NCBI GenBank assembly: GCA_030435675.1
Contig: CM059624.1
Location: forward strand, 13,602,769 to 13,666,768
Reading direction: 5' to 3'
DNA: 64,000 nucleotides
Origin: Steinernema hermaphroditum
Lineage: Eukaryota > Nematoda > Chromadorea > Rhabditida > Steinernematidae
The notes below the pieces were generated by a model. The model saw only the letters and a program-made list of their open reading frames with translations. It was not told the DNA's origin and made no database searches. Position numbers and translations under genes: made by a program. Below, in pieces: positions 1 through 11,133 of this stretch; position 1 is the first letter of the stretch, and the number at the start of each line of letters is the position of its first letter.

Positions 1-66
1 CGTGACCTCCTAGAACATGGCCTGACATGGAAGGCAGATGACTTATCCACTGCGCCACATTGACAA
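1..66 (-). other. tRNA-like fragment at window edge (SINE or tRNA pseudogene)
   Basis: Read on the minus strand, this stretch carries a good polymerase III A-box-like string (TGGCGCAGTGGATA) followed by sequence resembling an anticodon arm and a long variable arm. The B-box would lie beyond the window edge, so a tRNA cannot be confirmed. The stem pairing that can be seen is poor, so a tRNA-derived repeat is more likely than a working tRNA. Confidence 0.2.
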
Positions 67-540
67 GGGCGTTTCGTGCCGCCATACTCGTATATACTCC
101 GCTACCCACAAATTTAAACCTCTTTTTCTCGCTGGTATCTGAGCGAGGGCACCTAATATTTTACACAGTTAATACACCCACCTAGACCTCCCGTTTGCCA
201 ATAGTCTCGCGCCGATCTTAGAGTTGCATGATTGACCCTTCCCTTGTTAGAGCACATCCAAATTCCTGCGCTTTATTCTAGCTTAATCTACGCGCACTTT
301 GAAGGCAACTTTGCAACTAACTAGTGAATATTCGCAAGAATCAGGAACATTATGGACCATATCTAATCTGAGCTTCCAGGACTACAGAGCTCGCTTGAAA
401 CAAATAGACATGAGTCTAAGCCAAGCCTGGATATTAGCCTTAACTACGAACTCGGTATAGCAGCCAAAACCTGGAAAGAGAAAAACTCATCCGAGTCCTT
501 ATCCAATATTGACCAAGGTCTGACGATATTTAGGGTACGG

Positions 541-705
541 ACGGGCGAAGCGAGCCCCATATTCATTTCGCGAGTGGCCTAACATCCAGGCTTAATTTAG
601 GCTCAGACTTAGGATTATGCCTATTTTTCCCGATTTTAAGCGAGCCCTGTTGTTATGCTGGCTTCGGCAAACCCCGGCTTCGCTTAGGCTCCGGCTTAGG
701 CTGAA
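541..705 (+). repeat. Dispersed repeat with TTAGGC motifs
   Basis: This block contains strings such as GGGCGAAGCGAGCCCC, CCTAACATCCAGGCTT and TTAGGCTCCGGCTTAGGC. Closely related strings occur twice in tandem at 62,356-62,591 inside a foldback element. TTAGGC, the nematode telomere hexamer, occurs several times. It is the same repeat family without the flanking 16-mer arms seen at 62 kb. Confidence 0.5.
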
Positions 706-900
706 CCCTGTTGATTTTAAGCGATCCCGAACGTATCAGTTGATCATAGAGCAAGCGATCATATAGAAAGTTGACTGCTGTGGATAATCACTAACTCTCT
801 GCAAATCTGCTTTGAAAGTACGCGTGACTTAGGCTAGAATCGAGCGCTGGAACTTTTATGTGCTCTAAGTGGTAGCCGGCGCAGTTCCAGTATATTACCG

Positions 901-1074
901 CTGGCGGCGAGTTGGCCGGCGGCGAGTTAGCGGCGGCGAGTTGGCTGGCGGCGAGTTCGTGGCGGCGAGTTGGCGGCGGCGACTTGGCTGGCGGCGAGTT
1001 GGCCGGCGGCGAGTTGGCCTGGCGGCGAGTTGGCGGCGGCGAGTCGGCCGGCGGCGAGTTGGCGGCGGCGAGTT
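901..1074 (+). repeat. GC-rich minisatellite (GGCGGCGAGTT units)
   Basis: About a dozen imperfect units built on GGCGGCGAGTTGGC run head to tail. The open frames on both strands here (Gly/Glu/Leu- or Arg/Pro-rich) follow from the repeat and are not treated as coding. Confidence 0.8.
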
Positions 1075-2534
1075 GTCACGTACCGTCATCCAGCTCACTG
1101 ATCAGGCATGAGTAGTAGCCGCTTGTAGATATCAAACATGTCGTCCGCTATTATCCACGAAACTATAAGGGGAAGAGACCCACCGAACCGTTCGATGACC
1201 TCGGCGACCTTCATTAACTGATGAATCTTGGCCAAAAACGTTTGTTGTTGACGGACCCGGAACAGCTGTCCTTTACAATCAGCACGAGTTCAACATGAGA
1301 ATATGAGCCAAAATGTGTCCGAAAACGACATTGACCTTCACAAGGGACGGAAAATTAGATCTCAAAATGTCAAGGGATTTTGTGCAATCTGTGATCTATG
1401 AGTGCAGAAGAAGAGCACAAAAATGAAAGGAATGGGCTGGCACGACAACCATGATATACCAAGTTGATTAAGACAGACCATAGCAAAGGAATAGCTAGTC
1501 AATGCAGCATCGAAAATTACTTGCGAACTGTCCCAGTGTGCCATTTCACTAATCTCATTGAGTATGATGATCCTGCAGTATGAGCCACAATAGCTATCAT
1601 GGGTCACCCATCTTGAGTATTCGTGGTCGATCGGTAAGCACAATTGTTCACGCCTTTTGCGATAAAATCTGAAGATCTGGTCAGAATGAAGCCAGAGTCA
1701 GAGCTCACTCAAAAATCGCGCTGACCTTGGTGCCACTGGCCGGTCCCGCCATGACGTGCCTGATCGACCAAAAACAATGAAGCTATGTGATACATCCGAC
1801 ATACTCAAGTGCGTCATACTTAGCAGCAACACTCTCTCCCTGATGTTGGATGATTCAGACTATACAGAACTGGCAAAATCCGGATGGTACTCGTCATAAC
1901 AGAGAAAAATTCACGCCGCAAAAAAAAGAAAAACACTCCCAATGGAGATCACGGTCACTCTCTTTGAGTGCGTTATCGACGAAATCGGTCAAAAAGAGCG
2001 CTCGGAAATGACATTGACCTTGAGAATCCATAAAAGGCGGAAAATTGAGTTGTGGGAAGCCAAGGGAATACCCTGTGATCTGTGGTCTTCCATACGTAGT
2101 TTTAAAGTAGGTCCAATAAATGTATGTTTTGATATATGGATCGCCATAAATATTCTAAACATAGCGCTTATCTTCTGTTCATATCTTTGTTTTCGAAGAT
2201 TTCCTTGAAAAGAAGGACAAACGGCGTGGGCTGCTATTTTCGATTTCGAAATTTAGACGCGAAAAAGAGGACAAAAACATATTGTGAAAGGAACTTTATA
2301 AAGAACTGAAATATCTATTGAATACTGTGTCCTTTTGCCAGGCTTCTTCATATCCAGATACCAAAAAAAATCTCGTTTTTGCTGAAGAAACACACGTCTG
2401 GAAGAGCTGGAGGAGCAAATGAACCACAGAGCCTTATGACCACCTTTTTAGGCGATCATTTAAAAGAGAACAAAGGCGCCGACTCAAATTGGGTTTTTAC
2501 TTTTTATGCAAACGCATAAATTACAAAGCCGGGC

Positions 2535-2805
2535 TAGTAGGCCTCATAAATTCATGTTTTATTAGCTGTTTGTAATGAGCCTAGTTGTCTGTGGAGAAGA
2601 TATGGAGAAACTCGGGTTGGTCTCTCTACTCTATCTCTTCTCCCAATTTGATATCTTGATTAAGTCCAGAACGGACAGAATGGCAACTCTTGCAAAGGCT
2701 AGTAGGCCTTATAAATTCATATCTTAAATACTGTTTTTAGTGAGCCTAGTTAACCACACCATTGGCGAAGATATGAAGAAATTTGGGTCGGCGCTGACAA
2801 CTCCT
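2535..2805 (+). repeat. Pair of diverged direct repeats (about 165 bp period)
   Basis: The block starting CTAGTAGGCCTCATAAATTC near 2,535 is repeated starting CTAGTAGGCCTTATAAATTC near 2,700. Both copies continue through TGAGCCTAGTT and GAAGATATG(G/A)AG. The two copies are clearly related but diverged. Confidence 0.65.
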
Positions 2806-2849
2806 ACAAGCCAGATACTACATATTAGACAGCATCCAGAATTAATTTT

Positions 2850-2956
2850 CCAATATTTCAAAGTTCAATGGGGCCATAAATCCATGTCGAGGACCGCAGA
2901 TAAAACCCATTATTTATGATATTCCATCTCCGAACATCAAGAGGCTTAAGTCCAGC
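2850..2956 (+). repeat. Dispersed repeat, copy 1
   Basis: Strings TTTCAAAGTTCAATGGGGCC and GCAGATAAAACCCATTATTT recur in the same order and orientation at about 4,432-4,538. This marks a dispersed element of about 105 bp or more. Confidence 0.65.
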
Positions 2957-3254
2957 GGATAAAAGCAGATTGCTCGCGGCTAATCAACCGCACCAAAACA
3001 CAATCGTTATGGCCTGCCTCTTCATCTTTCTAAAGCACTTGTACTATCAGTTGCAGGCCGCTGTGCTTATAAGAGGACCTTCCAAACTGTCCACCTCAGA
3101 TTCAACTGAAAATTTGCTCACATGTAAAAGTTATCTACCGTATGGCTATAGTCAACTATCTGAACCGAAAACTAGGTAGTTTCTTGGTTGCCTTTCTTCG
3201 GACTTGCTTCCAATTTCTTTTTAGTTTTCTCCTTTTCGCGTCTTGACTCGGGAC

Positions 3255-3909
3255 CAGAGCTGTTAATTAGTTCAATCGATTGATTGATTGAATCGTCAGT
3301 CGATTGAAGTAATCGAATCGCCGATTACGATTCGATTGGTTTTCAATCGATTGGCCAATCGGCCCAATCGACTCGATTGACGATTCAACTGATTGGGCGA
3401 TTCAATCGAATCAATCGAATCAATCGACTCAATCGACTCATCAATCGACACCTCAAATCAAGCGAAAACCGGCAGTTGCATATATACCCCAGGCAGTCCC
3501 AACCGTCTCTTTGCGTCGGTACAGAGCGGGCAGACGAATAGAGAAGTGACACGTGTGTGCAAACTCGCTGACCCCGTCTTTGGTCAATCGTCTCTGCGAA
3601 ACGGTAGGAGTGAAACAGACGAACAGAGAAAAAGGTGCATGCCAGTTTGCACACACGTGTCACTTCTCTATTCGTCGCTTGATTTGAGGTGTCGATTGAT
3701 GAGTCGATTGAGTCGACTCATGAGTCGATTGATTCGATTGAATCGCCCAATCAGTTGAATCGTCAATCGAGTCGATTGGGCCGATTGGCCAATCGATTGA
3801 AAACCAATCGAATCGTAATCGGCGATTCGATTGATTAATCGGCCGATTGACTCATCAGTCGATTCAACCGGTTAAATCGGATATCCGATTGAATCGTCTA
3901 ACAGCTCTG
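3255..3909. mobile_element. hAT-type foldback MITE with perfect 8-bp target duplication
   Basis: The element begins CAGAGCTGTTA and ends TAACAGCTCTG, and the flanking 8 bp are CTCGGGAC on both sides (3,247-3,254 and 3,910-3,917). Long complementary arms made of CGATTGA-type units extend inward on both sides. The core has its own inverted pair (GAATAGAGAAGTGACACGTG near 3,536 against its complement near 3,655). There is no transposase frame. The 8-bp duplication and CAG-type ends fit the hAT superfamily; the class is inferred. Confidence 0.88.
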
Positions 3910-4586
3910 CTCGGGACATCTTAGTCCTCTTGAGATGAACAGCAAAAGTACATAACAAAGATTGGCTAACTCGAGCACAAAACCGAGAAACTAGAGCACG
4001 AGCTCATTCTGGTTTTGATGCAACTTTTTAAGGATGCTTACATGGGCAGATGGGGTAACTTTTGTGGGTACCGCTGAATAATGCATGACTACCTGCGTGT
4101 CAATTTTCAGATATAAGCAAAACAAATCCGACATGGCTTGGGAAAGTGTGATTTCAATCCGGTAACACGATTTCAAGTCATATGTGGTGCTCAATTTGGC
4201 TGATGTTGTCCTATTAGGCCACAGGAACCAGATCTGGGCCTAAACGTCTATCACTCTAAGGTTGACCCGTTTCTGAACTTGCACACGTTTCTGAAAACTA
4301 CAGTAGGATCAGACTCTCAGCAAAACCAAGCTCACTATCGTTCTTAGACAGTTAGACAGAGTCTTCTACAGCCCTTAACAATGAGGAAACTGCTCCAAAT
4401 CAACAATGAGTAATCTTCCAGAATTCAATATCCGACATTTCAAAGTTCAGTGGGGCCATAAATCGTTGTCACTGGCTGCAGATAAAACCCATTATTTATG
4501 ATATCCAATCTCTGACCATCAAAGGGCTCAAGTCAGCGAAGAAAATCAGTTTTCCTCCGCACCATCCACCCCATCAAAACAGAGTC
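3910..4586. other. Gene-free region
   Basis: Apart from the repeat copy at about 4,432-4,538, nothing coding is visible. The 3' end of the Kunitz/EGF gene, coming from the right, is placed at 4,587. Confidence 0.4.
4432..4538 (+). repeat. Dispersed repeat, copy 2
   Basis: Direct-orientation partner of the copy at 2,850-2,956. It shares TTTCAAAGTTCAGTGGGGCC and GCAGATAAAACCCATTATTT with small differences. Confidence 0.65.
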
Positions 4587-6870
4587 CTAAAGAAGAAAAC
4601 AGACCACGTCCGGATCTAAAGACAACGCAATAACGAACAATAAAAACATCGCGTCCTCGGCGGCGACGGATCTGCATCGTCGTCGGCGTCAAAGAGGCGC
4701 CCGGCGGCACGGCAAAGTCAATAGGGCGTCGCGCGCGATTGGCCGGAAGCCCTCGGGAATTCGGCGTCCCAACAATGAGGCATGAATTTGGCGAAATGAT
4801 TCGCCCCCACCCACGACCCCAGCGGCGGCCCTAATCGCGTTTGCCGGTCCTCGACGTTCATCCTCGATCTCGGTGGGTGGCCCCGCGAGCAAGAAGGAAG
4901 AACTTACGGGCTCTTGTCAAGACGTTCGTCTGCTCGCACATCTCCTCACAGGTGGACAAGGAGGAGAAGATGTTGCGCGAGGTGCCCGGACAGCCGTCGT
5001 ACCAGAACATCGAGCACCGCTTCGTCTCGTGGTCTAAGTAGTAGTGTTCCCGCCACGACTCCGCGCCGCATTGTTCCTGGTAGTTCCGGTCGAATTTGTC
5101 GAGACAGGAAACTGAATGAAAGGGGTTGTGGAAGTGGTGACGTCTGCGGTTTTGGGAGGAAATGTTTGCGAAGGGGATATAAGAACAGTCATCCTAGATA
5201 GGAACTTTGCAGATTCGGAACTTTTGGCTATACCAAAGGTTCGATTACCGACAAAAAGGGATGTCTTTGGTCCTGCGAAGATTGTTGAGATCGACCATTT
5301 GTTTTTTGACTTAAGGCGTTTCTGATCAAAGTGGGACCTTGTTCCGCATGACAAAGATTCCGTTAAGATCTTATAAGCTCTTAGGAGCGACAAAGGGGGT
5401 AAAAGAAGTTATATCGAAATGTGACTTAAAGGATATGTAACTCTTCGTGGTAGGATGCTTTGAAGGATCAAGGATGAAGCCTACCTGTCTGTTTCGTGCA
5501 GTTATATCCGTTCCCGGCGAATCCAGGAAAACACTCACACACGAACGATCCATCAGTGTTTCTGCATTCAGCGTTCTCGTCGCAAGGCGGTGTAGAATCA
5601 TAGCACTCATTTACGTCTACAGTCATTCGCACACGCTCTGAGCTCCCCTCGCCCACCTGTGCAATTGAATCCATCACCTCTGAAGCCCTTCTTGCACTGA
5701 CAAACGCCTTCTGTGCACGTCGCGTGTGGGCTACACTCCGAACAGTCATACGACGATCGACCTAAAGCAAAAACTGTCTCGTTCCTGCATTTTAGACATA
5801 AAAGGTCAGTCTGGAAGTGCTCTGCCTTCTCTGTCCTCTCAGACTGTCGGCGCTCTGTATGGACTGTCGTTCAGACACGGAGAGGACAAATGGGAGCTGT
5901 TGATCTCAAGCGATCATCCATTGTCGCTCGGTTGGTTTGTGAAATTTTTGGATCTGCCCGGTTGGAAACAGCCGGGCTTATATGTGCTTACGTAACCATA
6001 CCCAATCCGACAAAGCTACAGTCGTGGCCGTCGCCCACGTATCCAGCCATGCACTCGCACCGATACGATCCCAAAGTGTTCGAGCACCACGCGTTTTTAT
6101 GGCAGTTCGATGTGCTGCGACGGCACTCGTCAATGTCTAAAAAATCTTTTTCCCGAAAACTCGTCTCGCCGGTTACTTACCAATGCATTCGTCGTGTGCA
6201 TTCTTCTCGTAGCCCACACGGCACTCGCACGTGTAATTGTATTTCGAGTGGGCTTTACAGAACGACGTTCGGATGTCACAGCGATCACATGCTGTAAGAT
6301 TTACGACCTGATCCAGGTTTGATAATGTCTTATAATGGGCCGTAGGATTACGGTAGGGCGAATGTGGTCATATTTTCCACAAACGTACCAATTTGAGGAG
6401 CCAAACGTTCGCCGCAGACCTTGCGGCACTGATAGAGGCTGTAGAAGCGATTGTCGTTTCCGCCACAGCCGTAGTAGAAGAACTTGTCGCACTCGCCGGT
6501 CTCCGGATTGAAGTGGAACCACCACTGCCCGATACGGTCGTCGTCGCAGTGGCCCGGATCGGGCTCCAGAAGACAGAGATCCGGCACGGCTATCGGGTTG
6601 TGCAGCTTGTAAATACACTGCTTCATGCACTCCTGCTTCGAGTTGAAGCGATTTCGGCTGCCGAGGCATCCACCGTAGTGGAACTGCTTGCATGTTTCGT
6701 CCTGCTGGTCCCAGAACCATTTCGTCTGAAAGTGCTGGCAGGGTCCCGCGTCACGAGGCTCCAAGCAACGGTCTTCCTCTGAAATCGGCCCTTCTTCGAG
6801 GGAACGATTACGACAGCGCACCTGCGAAGGCAGCGGCGAGGAAGAGGACGAGCGCAGTGGCAAACAACAT
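4587..6870 (-). CDS. Secreted multidomain Kunitz/EGF protein (MEC-9/MEC-1-like architecture)
   Basis: Eight exons join in frame, with all introns in phase 1: 6870-6822, 6778-6389, 6291-6181, 6136-6002, 5761-5657, 5616-5485, 5111-4908 and, less certainly, 4615-4587. The product is about 384 aa. It has a signal peptide (residues 1-16, ending AFA), Kunitz domains near 20-71 and 80-134, an EGF near 148-184, a calcium-binding EGF starting DIDEC, a third EGF, another calcium-binding EGF starting DVNEC, and a third Kunitz domain near 310-365. Phase-1 introns between domains are typical of shuffled extracellular modules. The architecture recalls nematode MEC-9 and MEC-1, which act in the extracellular matrix of touch neurons; orthology is inferred. 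The P1 positions of the three Kunitz domains are Gln, Asp and Gly rather than Lys or Arg, so trypsin inhibition is unlikely. The first intron is 43 nt with a TTTCAG acceptor. Confidence 0.85.
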
Positions 6871-7095
6871 CTTCGCCGATGAGAAGATAAGCAGAAGTGG
6901 TGGAGAAGCACAAGGAGCGCATTCTAATCGCCTATTCATGGCTAGCGGGAAGACGTTCAGCCGCACATTAGCAATGCATACCATTCGCCCTCCCGCGCAC
7001 ACAATGACCGTCTTATCGCCTCTTCCTTATCTGTCACAACTAGAAGAGCCGACACAAAATATTTTTTACAATATGATATAAACAGTATTTCTCTG

Positions 7096-7831
7096 CTACT
7101 CCAAGAAACTGTCGCTGCCGCGCTGACGAGGAATGGACAAGTGCGGCTTCATCATCGAACCGGAACGCACGGCAGCAACCTTGTGGACAACGTAGAGCAG
7201 CTGTTCCGAATCGGGAATGTCCAACAACTTCTTGAGCTGCATTCCAAGGCGCAGGTTGATGTCGTCCTTTTCGGCGTCGCGAGTCCAAACAGATATCTAC
7301 AAAAGGCATGGTTAGACCATCGTGAAGTCAGGGAACATAACCTTATCTCCCTTGTGTCGACAATTCACGACGATTCCGCATATGTGCTCGCTGTCCTCGA
7401 ACTGCTCGCCAATCAGAGCAATGAGGAGTTCAATCCAAAAAGCATCCAAGCGGACACTCCGCTTCGTGCGGTCAACGCTGATAATCCAGCGTCCCCCCGC
7501 TTCGTTGTTTTCATCCTCCCACATCGGTTTGATACCTTTCCTGAAGACGTAGTAGTCACTTCCAAAATCCAGGCGTGATGGCGGCAAAATTCGGTTGTAG
7601 ATACTAAACACAGTCATGCTAAGAATGACGTGGAAAGGCATGAACGTACGCCCAGAATCCTTCGACAGTTTTGAAGGCAATCAGCTGCTTGAGGCAGTCC
7701 AACCATTCGCGAGTTCTGTCACCACGCAGATACCACATGGTGAAAGACTTTTGCAGTGGATGAGGCTGTTTCTCGGCGGTGAACTCCATCTGCTCTTCGA
7801 CCATCTTGGGTGTTTCCTCAAAGATTTCCAT
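7096..7831 (-). CDS. Eukaryotic translation initiation factor 4E (cap-binding protein)
   Basis: Three exons (7831-7650, 7603-7342, 7296-7096) give 214 aa, the usual eIF4E size. The protein binds the mRNA 5' cap and eIF4G in the cytoplasm. Both cap-stacking Trp residues are present, in the contexts TREWLDC and KPMWEDE with the following Glu. The Trp of the eIF4G/4E-BP surface (EGFWAIYN) and the Trp of ISVWTRD are also present. The start at MEIFEETPK follows a TTTTTTTTCAG acceptor, so a 5' non-coding exon or a spliced leader site is likely just upstream. A long open frame running further upstream to 8302 reads through this intron and is not used. A broken tandem copy follows at 8,441-9,154. Nematodes have several IFE paralogues; I cannot say which this is. 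Confidence 0.93.
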
Positions 7832-8440
7832 CTTGTTATTCGGTGTTTTGAGCACAAAACTGAAAAAAAAACATATCAATGATGGTGAAGAAAGAACACA
7901 ACACAAGAAACCAGCAGAAACCAACTTACACGCAGAGCGCAATCGGGCCAGCCGATTGCTCAGCAGATAATCACTGAAATGGAAGACTCGACTGATCAGC
8001 AGCCGCAGCAGAAGAGAAATGAAATCGCCCGGTCGCTTTGCGCGGGGACAAAGCGAGAAGTGACTCGCAGAGAGCAGTGAGGTCGAGAATGGTCTATGTC
8101 TAGCGACAAAACGAGCCGCCAGCCTTGCAAAAGTGGTGCAAGTAGTGCGATGCTCTCGAGACTTTTTCCAAACTTCTCCGACGGTCCGCACAGTCAGAAA
8201 AATACCAATATTCCGCAACAGTAAAGCGACCGGCAACAAGAAGACGCAACAGCAAGATGATATCCCGAGCAAGGCAGAACTTGCAAAACTAGACATAGAC
8301 AATGCTGCAGCGCATTCTAAAACTTCTTTTCATGGACATCAAGGGGGACTGGTTGCAAACATCACTTTACGTCGTTAATCCATATGAAAAACAATTAACT
8401 AAAACACAATTAAAATAGTTAGTAGAACTAAATCGGCTAG
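7832..8440. other. Intergenic: 5' region of eIF4E and 3' flank of its tandem copy
   Basis: A polypyrimidine-rich acceptor sits at about 7,860 on the minus strand, directly before the eIF4E start exon. The rest shows no domain-bearing frame. It probably holds promoter and 5' untranslated sequence. Confidence 0.5.
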
Positions 8441-9154
8441 CTACTCCATTTGCGAGGAGCTCTCATTACCCAGCTGACGAGGAATGGACAAGTGCGGTTT
8501 CATCATCGAACCAGAACGCACGGCAGCAACCTTGTGGACAACGTAGAGCAGCTGTTCCGAATCGGGAATGTCCAACAACTTCTTGAGCTGCATTCGAAGG
8601 CGCAGATTGATGTCGTCCTTTTCGGCGTCGCGAGTCCAAACAGATATCTACAAAAGGCATGGCTAGCTCATTGTGAAGTCAGGGAACATAACCTTATCTC
8701 CCTTGTGTCGACAATTAACGACGATTCCGCATATGTGCTCGCTGTCCTCGAACTGCTCGCCAATCAGAGCAACGAGGAGTTCGATCCAAAAGGCGTCCAA
8801 ACGCGCACTTCGCTTCGTGCGGTCGACGCTGATCAGCCAGCGCCCTCCTTTTGCATTGTTGTCGTCCTCCCACATAGGTTTGATTCCCTTTCTGAAGACG
8901 TAGTAGTCGCTTCCAAAATCCAGACGCGATGGTGGCAGAATGTGGTTGTAAATCCTAAATGAAAACCATGTCAAGCTGCTACGGAAATCTGTGAACATAC
9001 GCCCAGAAGCCTTCGACTGTGTTGAAGGCAATCAACTGCGTTAGGCAGTCAGATACCACATGGTAAAAGACCTTTGGAGCGGATGAGACTGTTTCTCGTC
9101 GGTGAACTCCATCTGCTCTTCAACCATCTTGGGTGTTGCCTCTAAGATTTCCAT
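8441..9154 (-). pseudogene. eIF4E tandem duplicate broken by a 28-bp deletion
   Basis: The three exons and both intron positions match the intact neighbour (9154-9001, 8954-8693, 8647-8441), and exons 2 and 3 are still open and very similar. In exon 1 a 28-bp stretch present at about 7,699-7,727 of the intact copy is missing between GGCAGT and CAGATACCAC (plus strand, about 9,050). The loss removes the first cap-stacking Trp region (TREW) and shifts the frame, giving a stop two codons after MWYL. No in-frame Met rescues the downstream part before exon 2. The C terminus also differs (ends ESSSQME). A truncated product or a very recent loss is possible. Confidence 0.8.
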
Positions 9155-10215
9155 CGTGGTATACGATGTTTTGAGCACAATCTGAAACAAGGATCACCAT
9201 ATTATTTGAGTAAAGAGCTAAACACGCTTCTCCATAAACATGACACGGCGCGCTTATGAACAAAAACAAGAGATGTTCATCACTCCTGAAAGGTGAACAT
9301 CTCCCAACGGCTCATCGACCTCCAGAATTCGTTGCAGCCAGTTGCCCTAAAGTGGCGAAAAACGCTCGCATTTAACTGGATATCGCTCCAGGAAAATACA
9401 ATTGTCAAACATCAAAAGTTTCTCTCAAGGCGGAACCAGACTTCACCTGCTGGAGGTCGTCACGAGAACCAAAGTGGCTCCTCGCCACGTACCTTCTTGC
9501 AGGGGTCTAGTTCCTCCTCACTGGTCTCGCACTCTCAAAGAGGCTCCCGCTCCTCACCAGGTCTCCCAAAGAGTTTCGGCCGTCTCTAAGTTGTCAGTTT
9601 CCCTCAAACGGGCTGTTCCCCGTCTCTTTAATCGAGTAGGTGCACTTCTGGTTCATTTCTGGACGGGACTGCTCATCGGAGCGTTTCTCGCTCGCAGATA
9701 CAGAATCCAAAAGTTCGCCCTCTTGGAGGACATACTGGGTGTAATTAGCGTCCGGAACGCTGAAATACCACTTTTCGAACGTTGGAGGGACGGTCATGAA
9801 AAGACCATGCCACTCCTGTGCCATCCCTCGGCTCCCAATTCAGTGAGTACGATGCACCTCTTCATACTCTGTGAAGGAGATGTTCTCGGTCCGCTTCGAC
9901 CTGGCTCGCTTCTCCAGAGGGGGACCATCCCGAATGGAAATACACAGTGTGCCTGATCTTGATGCAGCGCACCCCAAAAATAAATCCAAGCTTGCGGATG
10001 CGGATGTTTTTTGCCTTTTATCTAAAGAAATACGAACAACGGTGTTCAACTCAATGTCCAATATTCGATGTAAAATAAAAATAAATTTCGAAACCTTGTT
10101 CACAGCAAGCTATGAATAATGAACGTTCCCCAGGTTCGCCGCTGCCGTGACAGGTTCGCCACACGATAGGAGAAAACACAGGAAAAACATTCGAAGGGAG
10201 ATCACTTCTCAACTA
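9155..10215. other. Unresolved region with unassigned open frames
   Basis: The minus strand has frames at 10103-9840 (87 aa, ending EEVHRTH) and 9824-9594 (76 aa, with KWYFSVPDANYTQY), and a plus-strand frame of 184 aa overlaps both. None shows a domain I recognise, and splice joining is ambiguous (a GTACTCAC donor near 9,850 and a TATTTCAG acceptor near 9,770 on the minus strand would join them in a new frame). A small real gene may lie here but cannot be modelled safely. Confidence 0.3.
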
Positions 10216-10259
10216 ATTTATTCTACATTTTCCAAGCTCTGTACTCATAATAAATTTTA

Positions 10260-10973
10260 TCAATACCGCATGATCTGTCTAAGCAGCATTGCGCCGCTTC
10301 TTGGTCCTTCTACGTCTGACTCATCGGCCTCCTGGTCGTCAGTATCCGAATCGAACTCTCTAACCGCCCTTCTGAACTTGTCGACTTTCGCTTTCCAGTT
10401 AGATTGTGTCCTTATCAGACTTGAGTTCTCTTCTTCCAGCTCGGCGATTCTCCTCTGCTGGTATCTAGATTCGATCCTGCTCTGTTCAAATAGACTCTCC
10501 AGCTCCTCTTTCGCTTCTTGTGCATGCTTCAGTTGCCTTCGCTGATCTAGAAAGGCTTGACAGAGCCTTCTGTAGGACTCTGGATTAGCGACCAGTTCGT
10601 CGAGGTCGTCGGGAAATTCGTCTTCTGCGTCGTCATTCTCTGAAGACTGTCTAACCGAAGAGTATAGTCTGAACCCTTCAAGTTCTCCTTCCTCGGCCTC
10701 TACCGTATCCTCACAGTTTCCAGACGAAAAGAAAAGCCGAAGAATCGAGCCAGCAGATTCCACTGGTTCGCGGCATGTAGGGCATAAAGCATTATGATTG
10801 CAGGCTCTGTAGATACAGCGTTCATGGAACACATGGCCGCACGTGGTCAGGACGGCGATGGCTTCATGGAGCTGGGGTGTAGTAAGTCGGGAGAGGCAGA
10901 TGGAGCACATGTTTCCGGTCATGGTGTTTCGTGGCAAGGTGTCCAGCTTCAGCATAAATTTGTCACTTTTCAA
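10260..10973 (-). CDS. RING-H2 coiled-coil protein, probable E3 ubiquitin ligase (TRAIP-like layout)
   Basis: A single exon codes for 237 aa. The RING ligands are C23, C26, C45, H47, H50, C53, C64 and C67, a complete C3H2C3 set. An acidic stretch (about 85-130) and a Gln/Glu/Arg-rich segment predicted to form a coiled coil (about 140-205) follow, then an acidic tail (DSDTDDQEADESD). RING proteins of this kind recruit E2 enzymes and ubiquitinate partners held by the coiled coil. The order RING then coiled coil resembles TRAIP, but the identity is inferred. An AATAAA signal lies on the minus strand at 10,221-10,216, about 40 nt past the stop. The gene is intronless, unlike most neighbours. A downstream Met just before the RING (MTGNMC) could also serve as the start. 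Confidence 0.85.
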   Translation of the reverse strand: MKSDKFMLKLDTLPRNTMTGNMCSICLSRLTTPQLHEAIAVLTTCGHVFHERCIYRACNHNALCPTCREPVESAGSILRLFFSSGNCEDTVEAEEGELEGFRLYSSVRQSSENDDAEDEFPDDLDELVANPESYRRLCQAFLDQRRQLKHAQEAKEELESLFEQSRIESRYQQRRIAELEEENSSLIRTQSNWKAKVDKFRRAVREFDSDTDDQEADESDVEGPRSGAMLLRQIMRY

Positions 10974-11133
10974 GGGAAAGCGATGCTGTTGAAGTATTGT
11001 TGAGTAATGCCATTTTTCATCTCGAAGTTGAGGCGATCACTGAATTGAGACTGATGGCCACCAGCTTTATTTGTTTGCAATGTGCACGCAGCGCACACGG
11101 ACCTTCCTTGTAAGCGTCCACCGTCCACCGTTT

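Larger units (their letters stand above)
1075..3254. other. Gene-free repeat-rich region
   Basis: No open frame here shows domain content or splice continuity. The region is built from old diverged repeats. A string around 1,325-1,410 (GACATTGACCTT, GGAAAATT, CTGTGATCT) recurs at 2,007-2,090. Other repeat pairs are listed separately. Confidence 0.5.

Noticed and set aside
869..1111. Overlapping open frames on both strands of the GGCGAGTT repeat
   Set aside because: All arise from the tandem repeat itself.
3393..3758. 121-residue frame rich in Ser/Ile/Asp
   Set aside because: It lies wholly inside the hAT foldback element and reflects CGATTGA-type repeats.
7619..8302. Upstream extension of the eIF4E frame to 227 residues
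   Set aside because: It reads through a TTTTTTTTCAG acceptor and adds a leader with no eIF4E similarity; the exon starts after the acceptor.
9402..9956. 184-residue plus-strand frame
   Set aside because: No domain, and overlapping minus-strand frames look equally plausible; nothing decides between them.
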